Positions 43,128 to 51,487 of a stretch of DNA of 64,000 bases are shown piece after piece. The notes below the pieces were generated by a model. The model worked only from the letters and a program-made list of their open reading frames with translations. It was not told where the DNA came from and made no database searches. The DNA lies in contig NZ_JAOEJU010000029.1 in assembly GCF_025447595.1 (NCBI RefSeq), positions 1-64,000 of the forward strand. The letters run 5' to 3'. The number at the start of each line of letters is the position of its first letter. Position 1 is the stretch's first letter. Source of the DNA: Pseudomonas koreensis (GTDB taxonomy: Bacteria; Pseudomonadota; Gammaproteobacteria; Pseudomonadales; Pseudomonadaceae). Made by a program: the position numbers and the translations under genes.

Positions 43128-43156
43128 TTACAAATTGAGAATAAAGTTGTATACAA
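43128..43156 (+). promoter_or_regulatory. puuE promoter with TTGTATACAA operator on the -10 box
   Basis: TTACAA and TATACA are spaced 16 bases apart. The perfect palindrome TTGTATACAA (43147-43156) covers the -10 box. Confidence 0.55.
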
Positions 43157-43239
43157 TCAGCCCATCGCTGTGACGCCAGCCTGCCATCCAAACTTCAGGG
43201 CGCCACACAATCTGTCAACGAATAAGAAGGAAGACTGCA

Positions 43240-44166
43240 GTGAGCGCTGACTACCCACGCGACCTGATCGGTTACGGCAGTAACCCTCCTCACCCACACT
43301 GGCCGGGCAATGCCCGGATCGCCCTGTCGTTCGTACTCAATTACGAAGAAGGCGGCGAGCGCAACATTCTGCACGGCGACAAAGAATCGGAAGCCTTCCT
43401 CTCGGAAATGGTCGCGGCCCAGCCTCTGCAAGGCGCGCGCAACATGAGCATGGAATCGCTTTACGAGTATGGCAGCCGCGCCGGTGTCTGGCGGATCCTG
43501 AAACTGTTCAAGGAATTCGACATTCCACTGACCATCTTCGCCGTGGCCATGGCCGCCCAGCGTCACCCGGACGTGATCCGCGCGATGGTCGAGGCCGGTC
43601 ACGAGATCTGCAGCCACGGCTACCGTTGGATCGACTATCAGTACATGGACGAGGCGCAGGAACGCGAGCACATGCTCGAAGCGATCCGCATCCTCACCGA
43701 ACTCACCGGCGAACGCCCGCTGGGCTGGTACACCGGCCGCACCGGCCCGAACACTCGTCGCCTGGTGATGGAAGAAGGCGGTTTCCTCTACGACTGCGAC
43801 ACCTACGACGACGACCTGCCCTACTGGGAACCGAACAACCCGACCGGCAAACCGCACCTGGTGATCCCGTACACCCTGGACACCAACGACATGCGCTTCA
43901 CCCAGGTCCAGGGTTTCAACAAGGGCGACGATTTCTTCGAATACCTCAAAGACGCGTTCGACGTGCTTTATGCCGAAGGCGCCGAAGCACCGAAGATGCT
44001 GTCGATCGGTCTGCACTGCCGTCTGGTAGGCCGCCCGGCGCGTCTGGCGTCGCTCAAGCGCTTTATCGAATACGCTAAAAGTCATGAACAGGTGTGGTTC
44101 AGCCGTCGCGTCGACATCGCGCGTCACTGGCACGAAACCCACCCGTACCAAGGGGTTGCCAAATGA
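43240..44166 (+). CDS. puuE: cofactor-independent allantoinase (polysaccharide-deacetylase fold)
   Basis: This is a 308-residue protein. ALSFVLNYEEGGE, EICSHGYRWIDYQ and GWYTGRTGPNTRRL match PuuE, the Pseudomonas allantoinase of the carbohydrate-esterase 4 fold; it is unrelated to metal-dependent AllB. It hydrolyses allantoin to allantoate. GTG start with AGAAGGAAG upstream. Its stop overlaps the uraD ATG (ATGA), so the two are coupled. Confidence 0.94.
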   Translation: MSADYPRDLIGYGSNPPHPHWPGNARIALSFVLNYEEGGERNILHGDKESEAFLSEMVAAQPLQGARNMSMESLYEYGSRAGVWRILKLFKEFDIPLTIFAVAMAAQRHPDVIRAMVEAGHEICSHGYRWIDYQYMDEAQEREHMLEAIRILTELTGERPLGWYTGRTGPNTRRLVMEEGGFLYDCDTYDDDLPYWEPNNPTGKPHLVIPYTLDTNDMRFTQVQGFNKGDDFFEYLKDAFDVLYAEGAEAPKMLSIGLHCRLVGRPARLASLKRFIEYAKSHEQVWFSRRVDIARHWHETHPYQGVAK

Positions 44167-44678
44167 GCACCTTTCAAAGCCTGAAACCGTCGACCCTGAG
44201 CCGAGACGCCTTCGTCAAAGCCTTCGCCGACATCTACGAACATTCGCCATGGGTGGCCGAGAAGGCCTTCGACCTGGGCCAGGACGCGTCGATCGACCAG
44301 ATCGAAACCCTGCACCAGCGCATGAGCGACATCCTGTTGAGCGCCGATCACGCCAGTCAACTGGCACTGATCAACGCTCACCCGGACCTGGCCGGCAAAG
44401 CTGCCGTCCAGGGCGAGTTGACCGAAGCCAGCACCAATGAACAGGCTGGCGCCGGTATTCACCAATGCACGGCCGAAGAGTTCCAGCGCTTCACCGAGCT
44501 GAACGACGCCTACAAAGCCAAGTTCAAGTTTCCCTTCATCATGGCGGTAAAAGGCAGCAACCGGCATCAGATCCTCGCGGCGTTCGAAACGCGCATTCAC
44601 AACCCGGTCGACACCGAGTTCAAATGCGCGCTGGCGGAGATCAACAAGATCGCCCTGTTCCGATTACTGACTCTCTAG
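44163..44678 (+). CDS. uraD: OHCU decarboxylase
   Basis: This is a 171-residue helical protein. SPWVAEKAFD, the INAHPDLAGKAA motif with the catalytic His, and FKFPFIMAVKG are typical. It decarboxylates 2-oxo-4-hydroxy-4-carboxy-5-ureidoimidazoline to S-allantoin. Translationally coupled to puuE, the next enzyme. Confidence 0.94.
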   Translation: MSTFQSLKPSTLSRDAFVKAFADIYEHSPWVAEKAFDLGQDASIDQIETLHQRMSDILLSADHASQLALINAHPDLAGKAAVQGELTEASTNEQAGAGIHQCTAEEFQRFTELNDAYKAKFKFPFIMAVKGSNRHQILAAFETRIHNPVDTEFKCALAEINKIALFRLLTL

Positions 44679-44765
44679 CAAGCCTGGCCCGAGTGCATCA
44701 AACGCGGAGAGCACCCAGGGCCCTGCAAGCATCCCAAGCCACTTATTTAAAGGCAGACAAGAAGA

Positions 44766-45761
44766 ATGAAAGCTTACGCCGTACCTTTCGAGAAGTTCGT
44801 CAACCTGGCCGATGCCCGTCTGGGCACCAAAATCATCTCGGTCACCGATGACTGGTTCGCAGACGCCAATCGTCTGTTTCAGCCGACCCCGGCCGTGTGG
44901 AAGGAGGGCGTGTTCGATGACAACGGCAAGTGGATGGACGGCTGGGAGTCCCGCCGCAAGCGCTTCGAAGGCTACGACAGCGCGGTGATCCGCCTGGGCG
45001 TACCGGGTTCGATCAAAGGCGTGGACATCGACACTTCATTCTTCACCGGCAACTTCCCGCCATCGGCCTCGCTGGAAGCCTGCTTCCTGGCGTCGGGCGA
45101 GCCGGACGAAAACACCCAGTGGACTGAAGTGCTGTCGGCCGTCGAGCTGCAAGGCAATAGCCACCACTACCACGAAATCAGCAACGACAAGGCGTTCAGC
45201 CACCTGCGCTTCAACATCTACCCGGATGGCGGCGTGGCCCGTCTGCGCGTGTACGGCATTCCGTTCCGCGACTGGTCGGCTGTTGGCGACAACGAGCAAG
45301 TCGACCTGGCCGCAGCCCTCAACGGTGGCCGCGCCCTCGCCTGCTCCGACGAACACTTCGGCCGCATGAGTAACATCCTCAACCCGGGCCGTGGCATCAA
45401 CATGGGCGACGGCTGGGAAACCGCACGTCGTCGTACCCCGGGCAATGACTGGGTCATCGTCGCACTGGGCCACCCGGGCGAGATCGAAAAAATCATCGTC
45501 GACACCCTGCACTTCAAGGGCAACTACCCGGACACCTGCTCGATCCAGGGCGCGTTCGTCAAGGGCGGCACCGACAGCCAGATCGAAACCCAGTCGCTGT
45601 TCTGGCGCGAACTGCTGCCAAGCCAGAAGCTGGAAATGCACGCCGAACACACCTTCGTCGAGCAGATCAAGGCACTGGGCCCGATCACCCACATCCGCCT
45701 GAACGTGTTCCCGGATGGTGGTGTGAGCCGCCTGCGCGTTCTCGGCAAGGTAGCGAAGTAA
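44766..45761 (+). CDS. alc: allantoicase
   Basis: This 331-residue protein is built of two homologous jelly-roll halves, each with a SLEACFL/SIQGAFV-type strand and an LRFNIYPDGGVARLRVYG or IRLNVFPDGGVSRLRVLG end. It hydrolyses allantoate to ureidoglycolate and urea. Third gene of the puuE-uraD-alc-allA-puuD group. Confidence 0.95.
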   Translation: MKAYAVPFEKFVNLADARLGTKIISVTDDWFADANRLFQPTPAVWKEGVFDDNGKWMDGWESRRKRFEGYDSAVIRLGVPGSIKGVDIDTSFFTGNFPPSASLEACFLASGEPDENTQWTEVLSAVELQGNSHHYHEISNDKAFSHLRFNIYPDGGVARLRVYGIPFRDWSAVGDNEQVDLAAALNGGRALACSDEHFGRMSNILNPGRGINMGDGWETARRRTPGNDWVIVALGHPGEIEKIIVDTLHFKGNYPDTCSIQGAFVKGGTDSQIETQSLFWRELLPSQKLEMHAEHTFVEQIKALGPITHIRLNVFPDGGVSRLRVLGKVAK

Positions 45762-45772
45762 GCGGCGCGACC

Positions 45773-45838
45773 ATTCGCGAGCAAGCTCGCTCCCACATTG
45801 ATCGCAATTCCTGTGGGAGCGAGCTTGCTCGCGAAAGC
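45773..45838. repeat. inverted pair of REP palindromes
   Basis: TTCGCGAGCAAGCTCGCTCC and GTGGGAGCGAGCTTGCTCGC are separated by about 20 bases, between alc and allA inside the operon. Confidence 0.9.
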
Positions 45839-45878
45839 GTCAGATCAAACAACACAGAATTCGGATAAGAAGAACAGC

Positions 45879-46382
45879 ATGCGCACACTGACGATTGAAC
45901 CGCTGACCAAAGAAGCCTTCGCCCCTTTCGGTGACGTGATCGAAACCGACGGCAGCGATCACTTCATGATCAACAACGGTTCGACCATGCGCTTCCACAA
46001 ACTGGCGACGGTCGAAACCGCGACGCCTGAGGACAACGCGATCATCAGCATCTTCCGCGCCGACGCGCAGGACATGCCGCTGACCGTCAGCATGCTGGAA
46101 CGCCATCCGCTGGGCAGCCAGGCTTTCATTCCGCTGCTCGGCAACCCCTTTCTGATCGTGGTCGCGCCACTTGGCGATGTACCTGTATCAGGCTTGGTCC
46201 GCGCCTTCGTCACCAACGGCAGGCAGGGCATCAATTACCATCGCGGCGTCTGGCACCACCCGGTGCTGACGATCGAAAAGCGGGATGACTTCCTGGTGGT
46301 TGATCGCAGTGGCACAGGCAATAACTGCGATGAGCATTTTTTCAAAGAGGATGAGCGTTTGATCCTCGCCCCCCACCAATAA
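45879..46382 (+). CDS. allA: ureidoglycolate lyase
   Basis: This is a 167-residue cupin-like protein. MRTLTIEPLTKEAFAPFGDV, ERHPLGSQAFIPL and GVWHHPVLTI are family marks. It splits ureidoglycolate to glyoxylate and urea, the last step of the pathway in this locus. It lies 51 bases before puuD. Confidence 0.93.
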   Translation: MRTLTIEPLTKEAFAPFGDVIETDGSDHFMINNGSTMRFHKLATVETATPEDNAIISIFRADAQDMPLTVSMLERHPLGSQAFIPLLGNPFLIVVAPLGDVPVSGLVRAFVTNGRQGINYHRGVWHHPVLTIEKRDDFLVVDRSGTGNNCDEHFFKEDERLILAPHQ

Positions 46383-46433
46383 GAGAAGGTCTGATCACTC
46401 GACAACAAGAGTGACAGGCGAGAGGTAAAGACT

Positions 46434-47747
46434 GTGGAAGCACATCTGTTGGAATGGCTGAACCTGAGCGTGCGCTGGGTTCACATGATCACTGGCGTGG
46501 CCTGGATCGGCGCGTCGTTCTACTTCGTCTGGCTGGAGAACAACCTCAACCGCGTCAACCCGAAAACTGGTCTTGCCGGTGATCTGTGGGCGATCCACGG
46601 CGGCGGTATCTATCACCTGGAAAAATACAAACTGGCCCCTCCGTCGATGCCGGAGAACCTGCACTGGTTCAAATGGGAAGCCTATTTCACCTGGATGTCG
46701 GGGATCGCGCTCCTTTGCGTGGTGTTCTACTCCAACCCCGTGCTTTACCTCGTGGCACCTGGCAGCGGCCTGACCGGCCCTGAAGGCGTGGCCATCGGCA
46801 TCGGTTCGCTGATCGCCGGCTGGTTCATCTACGACTTCCTCTGCGATTCGCCTCTGGGCAAGAAACCTGCCCTGCTCGGCTTCATCCTGTTCGTGCTGAT
46901 CATCGGCGCGGCGTATGGCTTCAGCAAGGTGTTCAGCGGTCGTGGTGCATACCTGCACGTCGGCGCGATCATCGGCACCATCATGGTCGGCAACGTGTTC
47001 CGCATCATCATGCCGGCGCAGCGCGCACTGGTGGCCGCGATCGCCGAGAACCGCACGCCGGATCCGGCCCTGCCGGCCAAAGGCCTGCTGCGTTCGCGTC
47101 ACAACAACTACTTCACCCTGCCGGTGCTGTTCATCATGATCAGCAACCACTTCCCGAGCACTTACGGCAGCCAGTACAACTGGCTGATCCTCGCCGGGAT
47201 CGCGGTGTTGGCGGTGTTGGTGCGTCACTACTTCAACACCCGTCACGACAGCCACAAGTTTGCCTGGACCCTGCCAGTGGCGGCGGTGGGCATGATCAGT
47301 CTGGCGTACGTCACCGGCCCTGCGCCGATGTCGACCGCTCCGGACGTGGCCAAGGCGCCTGCGAAAATCGAGTACCAGCCGCTGCCGGAAACAGCTTTGG
47401 GTGGTGGCGCGAAACCGGCTGAAGCAGCACAACCAGCCGCCCCTGCTGCACCGGCCGCAGCTCCGGCCCAGGCGTCCAACGCCGGCCCTGCGTTCGACAA
47501 GGTGCACAACGTGATCCAGGAACGCTGCGCGGTCTGCCACTCGGCCAAACCGACCAGCCCGCTGTTCAGCGCTGCACCGGCCGGTGTGATGTTCGACACC
47601 CCCGAGCAGATCCGCCAGAACGCGGCACGGATCCAGGCGCAAGCCATCACCACGCAGATCATGCCACTGGGCAACATCACACAGATGACCCAGCAGGAAC
47701 GTGACCTGATCGGTGCATGGATCGCCCAGGGAGCCCAGACCAACTAA
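46434..47747 (+). CDS. puuD: urate hydroxylase with C-terminal cytochrome c domain
   Basis: This is a 437-residue membrane enzyme that oxidises urate to 5-hydroxyisourate. About eight helices fill residues 1-300 (WLNLSVRWVHMITGVAWIGA, HLEKYKLAPPSMPENLHWFK). An Ala/Pro linker follows (PAAPAAPAAAPAQAS), then a cytochrome c domain with heme motif CAVCH at 365-369, probably passing electrons to the respiratory chain. It replaces soluble uricase or HpxO. GTG start after GAGAGGT. Confidence 0.94.
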   Translation: MEAHLLEWLNLSVRWVHMITGVAWIGASFYFVWLENNLNRVNPKTGLAGDLWAIHGGGIYHLEKYKLAPPSMPENLHWFKWEAYFTWMSGIALLCVVFYSNPVLYLVAPGSGLTGPEGVAIGIGSLIAGWFIYDFLCDSPLGKKPALLGFILFVLIIGAAYGFSKVFSGRGAYLHVGAIIGTIMVGNVFRIIMPAQRALVAAIAENRTPDPALPAKGLLRSRHNNYFTLPVLFIMISNHFPSTYGSQYNWLILAGIAVLAVLVRHYFNTRHDSHKFAWTLPVAAVGMISLAYVTGPAPMSTAPDVAKAPAKIEYQPLPETALGGGAKPAEAAQPAAPAAPAAAPAQASNAGPAFDKVHNVIQERCAVCHSAKPTSPLFSAAPAGVMFDTPEQIRQNAARIQAQAITTQIMPLGNITQMTQQERDLIGAWIAQGAQTN

Positions 47748-47759
47748 GCAGCAAAAAAG

Positions 47760-47826
47760 CTTCGCGAGCAAGCTCGCTCCCACACAGGTCATGCAGTACC
47801 TGTGGGAGCGAGCCTGCTCGCGAATC
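47760..47826. repeat. inverted pair of REP palindromes
   Basis: CTTCGCGAGCAAGCTCGCTC and GTGGGAGCGAGCCTGCTCGC lie between puuD and the permease gene. Confidence 0.9.
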
Positions 47827-47917
47827 GCCGCAACGCGGTTTACCTGATGCAAAGAGGACAGCGGCAAGCAACCCGGCCGCTGTTCATCACAAGAATAAAA
47901 AAGATCCGAGGTGTTGC

Positions 47918-49276
47918 ATGTCCGAGCTGTCCAAAGCGCGCATCCCCGACGCACCCGCCATTCAGCGTTTGCCCCTTTTGCAACTGATCCTGGTCGGTTT
48001 GCAACATGTACTGCTGATGTACGGCGGCGCCATCGCGGTACCGCTGATCATTGGACAGGCCGCTGGCCTGAGTCGTGAAGAAATCGCCTTCCTGATCAAC
48101 GCCGACCTGCTGGTCGCCGGCATCGCCACCATCGTGCAATCCCTGGGGATCGGCCCGATGGGCATTCGCATGCCGGTGATGATGGGCGCCAGTTTCGCCG
48201 CCGTCGGCAGCATGGTCGCCATGGCCGGCATGCCCGGCATCGGTCTGCAGGGAATCTTCGGCGCCACCATCGCCGCCGGGTTCTTCGGCATGATCATCGC
48301 GCCGTTCATGTCCAAGGTCGTACGCTTTTTCCCGCCTCTGGTGACCGGCACGGTCATCACCTCGATCGGTCTGTCGCTGTTCCCCGTGGCCGTGAACTGG
48401 GCCGGTGGCGGCGCTGGCGCCGCTCAATTCGGTTCACCGATTTACCTGGCCATCGCCGCACTGGTACTGGCCACCATTCTGTTGATCCACCGCTTCATGC
48501 GCGGTTTCTGGGTCAATATTTCCGTGCTGATCGGCATGTGCCTGGGCTACGTGCTCTGCGGCGCCATCGGCATGGTCGACCTGAGCGGCATGGCCAACGC
48601 GCCGTGGGTTCAGTTCGTCACCCCGCTGCATTTCGGCATGCCGAAGTTCGAACTGGCACCCATCCTGTCGATGTGCCTGGTGGTGGTGATCATCTTCGTC
48701 GAGTCCACCGGGATGTTCCTCGCGCTGGGCAAAATCACCGGCCAGGAAGTCTGCCCGCGCATGCTGCGTCGCGGCCTGCTGTGTGATGCCGGCGCTTCGT
48801 TCGTTGCCGGATTCTTCAACACCTTCACCCACTCCTCCTTCGCGCAGAACATCGGCCTGGTGCAGATGACCGGCGTGCGTTGCCGCTCGGTGACCATCGT
48901 CGCCGGCGGTTTGCTGATCGTCTTGAGCCTGCTGCCGAAAGCGGCGTTTCTGGTGGCATCGATTCCACCGGCGGTGCTCGGTGGTGCGGCGATTGCGATG
49001 TTCGGCATGGTGGCGGCGACCGGCATCAAGATCCTGCAAGAGGCCGACATGGGCGACCGTCGCAATCAATTGCTGGTAGCCGTGAGCATCGGCATGGGCC
49101 TGATCCCGGTGGTGCGCCCGGAGTTCTTCGCCCACCTGCCATTGTGGATGAGCCCGATCACCCACAGCGGGATCGCCATGGCCACCCTCAGCGCGCTGAC
49201 GCTGAACCTGTTGTTCAACATTCTCGGCGGCGCCGAACGCGCCGCGATCAACGACTGCCACGCACACCCGCATTAA
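47918..49276 (+). CDS. NCS2 family urate/xanthine permease
   Basis: This is a 452-residue inner-membrane symporter with about 14 helices. LILVGLQHVLLMYGGAIAVP at the start and the QNIGLVQMTGVRCRSV motif define the nucleobase:cation symporter-2 family; the group includes UacT, XanP and PbuX. Location directly after puuD favours urate as substrate. GAGGTG precedes the ATG. Confidence 0.88.
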   Translation: MSELSKARIPDAPAIQRLPLLQLILVGLQHVLLMYGGAIAVPLIIGQAAGLSREEIAFLINADLLVAGIATIVQSLGIGPMGIRMPVMMGASFAAVGSMVAMAGMPGIGLQGIFGATIAAGFFGMIIAPFMSKVVRFFPPLVTGTVITSIGLSLFPVAVNWAGGGAGAAQFGSPIYLAIAALVLATILLIHRFMRGFWVNISVLIGMCLGYVLCGAIGMVDLSGMANAPWVQFVTPLHFGMPKFELAPILSMCLVVVIIFVESTGMFLALGKITGQEVCPRMLRRGLLCDAGASFVAGFFNTFTHSSFAQNIGLVQMTGVRCRSVTIVAGGLLIVLSLLPKAAFLVASIPPAVLGGAAIAMFGMVAATGIKILQEADMGDRRNQLLVAVSIGMGLIPVVRPEFFAHLPLWMSPITHSGIAMATLSALTLNLLFNILGGAERAAINDCHAHPH

Positions 49277-49288
49277 CGAAGTAACCCT

Positions 49289-49379
49289 GTGGGAGCGAGC
49301 TTGCTCGCGAAGAGGCCGGATCAGTCACCATCAATGTTGAATGACCCACCGCTTTCGCGAGCAAGCTCGCTCCCACAGG
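49289..49379. repeat. inverted pair of REP palindromes
   Basis: GTGGGAGCGAGCTTGCTCGC and its inverted copy lie about 45 bases apart, between the permease and the first channel gene. Confidence 0.9.
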
Positions 49380-49427
49380 GGTCAGCGACGCCCTGCCTCA
49401 AACAATAAAAACAAGAGGGAGCAACAG

Positions 49428-50213
49428 ATGATCCGGACTCAAACCAACGTATTGTTGAGCGGCGGCCTGCTCGCCGCATCCCAAGCCATGGCCGGCGATT
49501 TATTGCTGTGGCAGACTAACAGCCTGAGCTACCTGTACGGCAAGAACTTCGCGATCAACCCGTCGATCCAGCAGACGGTGACGTTCGAGCACGCCGACAA
49601 GTGGAAGTATGGCGACAACTTCCTTTTCGTCGACAAGATCTTCTACAACGGCCAGGAAGACCGCAACAAAGGCCCCCACGCGTTCTACGGCGAATTCAGC
49701 CCGCGCCTGTCGTTTGGCAAGATCTTCGACAGGAAGCTGGAGTTCGGCCCGATCAGGGACGTGCTGCTGGCCATGACCTACGAGTACGGCGAAGGTGACA
49801 GCGAGGCCTATCTGATCGGCCCTGGCTTCGACCTCAAGGTGCCGGGCTTCAACTATTTCACCCTGAATTTCTATCGCCGCCAGACCGAAGGCCCGCGCCC
49901 CGGCGACGGCGTATGGCAGATCACCCCCGGCTGGTCCTACAGCATTCCCGTGGGCAATTCCGACCTGCTGATCGACGGCTATCTGGACTGGGTGGTCGAC
50001 AACGATCAGAACTCCCGTGGCACCTATCACGCCAACCTGCACATCAACCCGCAGATCAAATACGACCTGGGCAAAGCCCTCGGCTGGAGCCAGAAGCAGC
50101 TGTACGTCGGCACCGAATACAGCTACTGGAAAAACAAATACGGCGTCGAAAGCACCCACAGTTTCGACACCAACCAGAACACCGCCAGCCTGCTGGTGAA
50201 GGTGCACTTCTAA
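49428..50213 (+). CDS. Tsx-like nucleoside-specific outer-membrane channel (copy 1)
   Basis: This is a 261-residue precursor. A signal peptide ends at SQAMA (about residue 22); the mature part is all beta strands with aromatic girdles and ends in Phe (LLVKVHF), as outer-membrane porins do. LLLWQTNSLSYLYGKNF and FGPIRDVLLAMTYEYGEGDS mark the Tsx family (PF03502). It would let nucleosides or bases cross the outer membrane, fitting the purine locus. A near-identical-length paralogue follows at 50586. Confidence 0.85.
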   Translation: MIRTQTNVLLSGGLLAASQAMAGDLLLWQTNSLSYLYGKNFAINPSIQQTVTFEHADKWKYGDNFLFVDKIFYNGQEDRNKGPHAFYGEFSPRLSFGKIFDRKLEFGPIRDVLLAMTYEYGEGDSEAYLIGPGFDLKVPGFNYFTLNFYRRQTEGPRPGDGVWQITPGWSYSIPVGNSDLLIDGYLDWVVDNDQNSRGTYHANLHINPQIKYDLGKALGWSQKQLYVGTEYSYWKNKYGVESTHSFDTNQNTASLLVKVHF

Positions 50214-50585
50214 GATGACCCGCAACCGTGCCCCCTACCTGTCGTCGGTGCTCTGTTGCGGGGCACTTGAGGCCTGGCCGTTGAGTCAGTATTCTCCGCG
50301 GCCTCCTGAATTCGGTCTAAAAAAAAGCCCGAATTTAATTCCTGACCGAAAAGCCAACTTATCCCGGCCGCGGTCAGTACCGAGGCATCCCGAAAACACG
50401 CTCAATCGACTGTTTTTCAGCAGCCGACGGGCGTTTTTTTGCTTTTCGAAAAGCCTTGGCTCAGCTCTTGCTAACAGCATGAAAGCTGACCGGATGGATG
50501 ACTTTTGCAGCAACGAAAAAAGGCGCCACACCAGAGCGCCGACTCAAAAAAATAAACGTGGAACACCTACTTTGGGAGCAACCGA
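50214..50585. other. long leader between the two channel genes
   Basis: This 372-base gap contains no supported gene. Bases 50515-50548 form a hairpin, GGCGCCACACCAGAGCGCC, with T runs on the minus strand, although no minus-strand gene lies upstream of it. AT-rich stretches near 50330 and 50410-50450 may contain the promoter of copy 2. An antisense or leader RNA is possible. Confidence 0.4.
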
Positions 50586-51371
50586 ATGAAACGTATGTGC
50601 ACCAGCCTGATGCTTGCGGGATCGCTGCTGGCAGGGGGTCAGGCCATGGCCGACGGCCTGCTGCAATGGCAGAACAACAGCCTGACTTACCTCTACGGTA
50701 AAGACTTCAAGGTCAACCCGGCCATCCAGCAGACCGTGACCTTCGAACACGCCGATGCGTGGAAGTACGGGGACAACTTCTTCTTCCTCGACAAGATTTT
50801 CTACAACGGTGACAAGGACTTCAACAATGGTCCGAACACCTACTACGGCGAGTTCCAGCCACGTATCTCGCTGGGCAAGGTTCTTGACCAGAAGATCGAG
50901 TTCGGTCCGATCAAGGATGTCCTGCTGGCGATGACCTACGAGTTCGGCGAGGGCGACACCGAGTCCTACCTGATCGGCCCGGGCTTCGACCTGGCCATTC
51001 CGGGCTTCGACTACTTCCAGCTGAACTTCTACCAGCGTCACACCGAAGGCTCGCGTCCGGGTGACAACGTCTGGCAGATCACGCCAGTGTGGTCCTACAC
51101 CATTCCGGTGGGCGACTCGAACATCCTGATCGACGGCTACATGGACTGGGTGGTCGACAACGACGTCAACAACAAAGGCGAATACCACGCCAACCTGCAC
51201 TTCAACCCGCAGGTCAAATACGACTTGGGCAAGGCGCTGAATTTCGGCGAGAAGCAGTTGTACGTCGGTGTTGAATACGACTACTGGAAAGACAAGTACG
51301 GGATCGACGACACCAAGGCCTTCACCACCAATCAGAACGTGACCAGCTTCCTGGTGAAGTTCCACTTCTGA
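50586..51371 (+). CDS. Tsx-like nucleoside-specific outer-membrane channel (copy 2)
   Basis: This is a 261-residue precursor with signal peptide MKRMCTSLMLAGSLLAGG-QAMA and C-terminal SFLVKFHF. It shares blocks such as NPAIQQTVTFEHAD, WKYGDNFFF and ESYLIGPGFDL with copy 1 and has the same length. TTGGGAGCAACCGA precedes the ATG. Two channels in tandem may differ in ligand preference or expression, as copy 2 has its own long leader. Confidence 0.85.
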   Translation: MKRMCTSLMLAGSLLAGGQAMADGLLQWQNNSLTYLYGKDFKVNPAIQQTVTFEHADAWKYGDNFFFLDKIFYNGDKDFNNGPNTYYGEFQPRISLGKVLDQKIEFGPIKDVLLAMTYEFGEGDTESYLIGPGFDLAIPGFDYFQLNFYQRHTEGSRPGDNVWQITPVWSYTIPVGDSNILIDGYMDWVVDNDVNNKGEYHANLHFNPQVKYDLGKALNFGEKQLYVGVEYDYWKDKYGIDDTKAFTTNQNVTSFLVKFHF

Positions 51372-51392
51372 TCCGGCGGCGTCCTCAGGGAC

Positions 51393-51472
51393 GCCTTCGC
51401 GAGCAAGCTCGCTCCCGCATTCGGTTTGTGTCGTTCACAAAACCAATGTGGGAGCGGGCTTGCTCGCGAATG
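51393..51472. repeat. inverted pair of REP palindromes
   Basis: CCTTCGCGAGCAAGCTCGCT and GTGGGAGCGGGCTTGCTCGC lie between convergent genes. Confidence 0.9.
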
Positions 51473-51487
51473 GCGGCACCCCAAATC

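Larger units (their letters stand above)
42810..43239. other. divergent uraH-puuE control region
   Basis: No gene is supported in these 430 AT-rich bases. They hold two copies of the TTGTAYACAA palindrome, one near each gene, and a recognisable puuE promoter. Confidence 0.6.
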
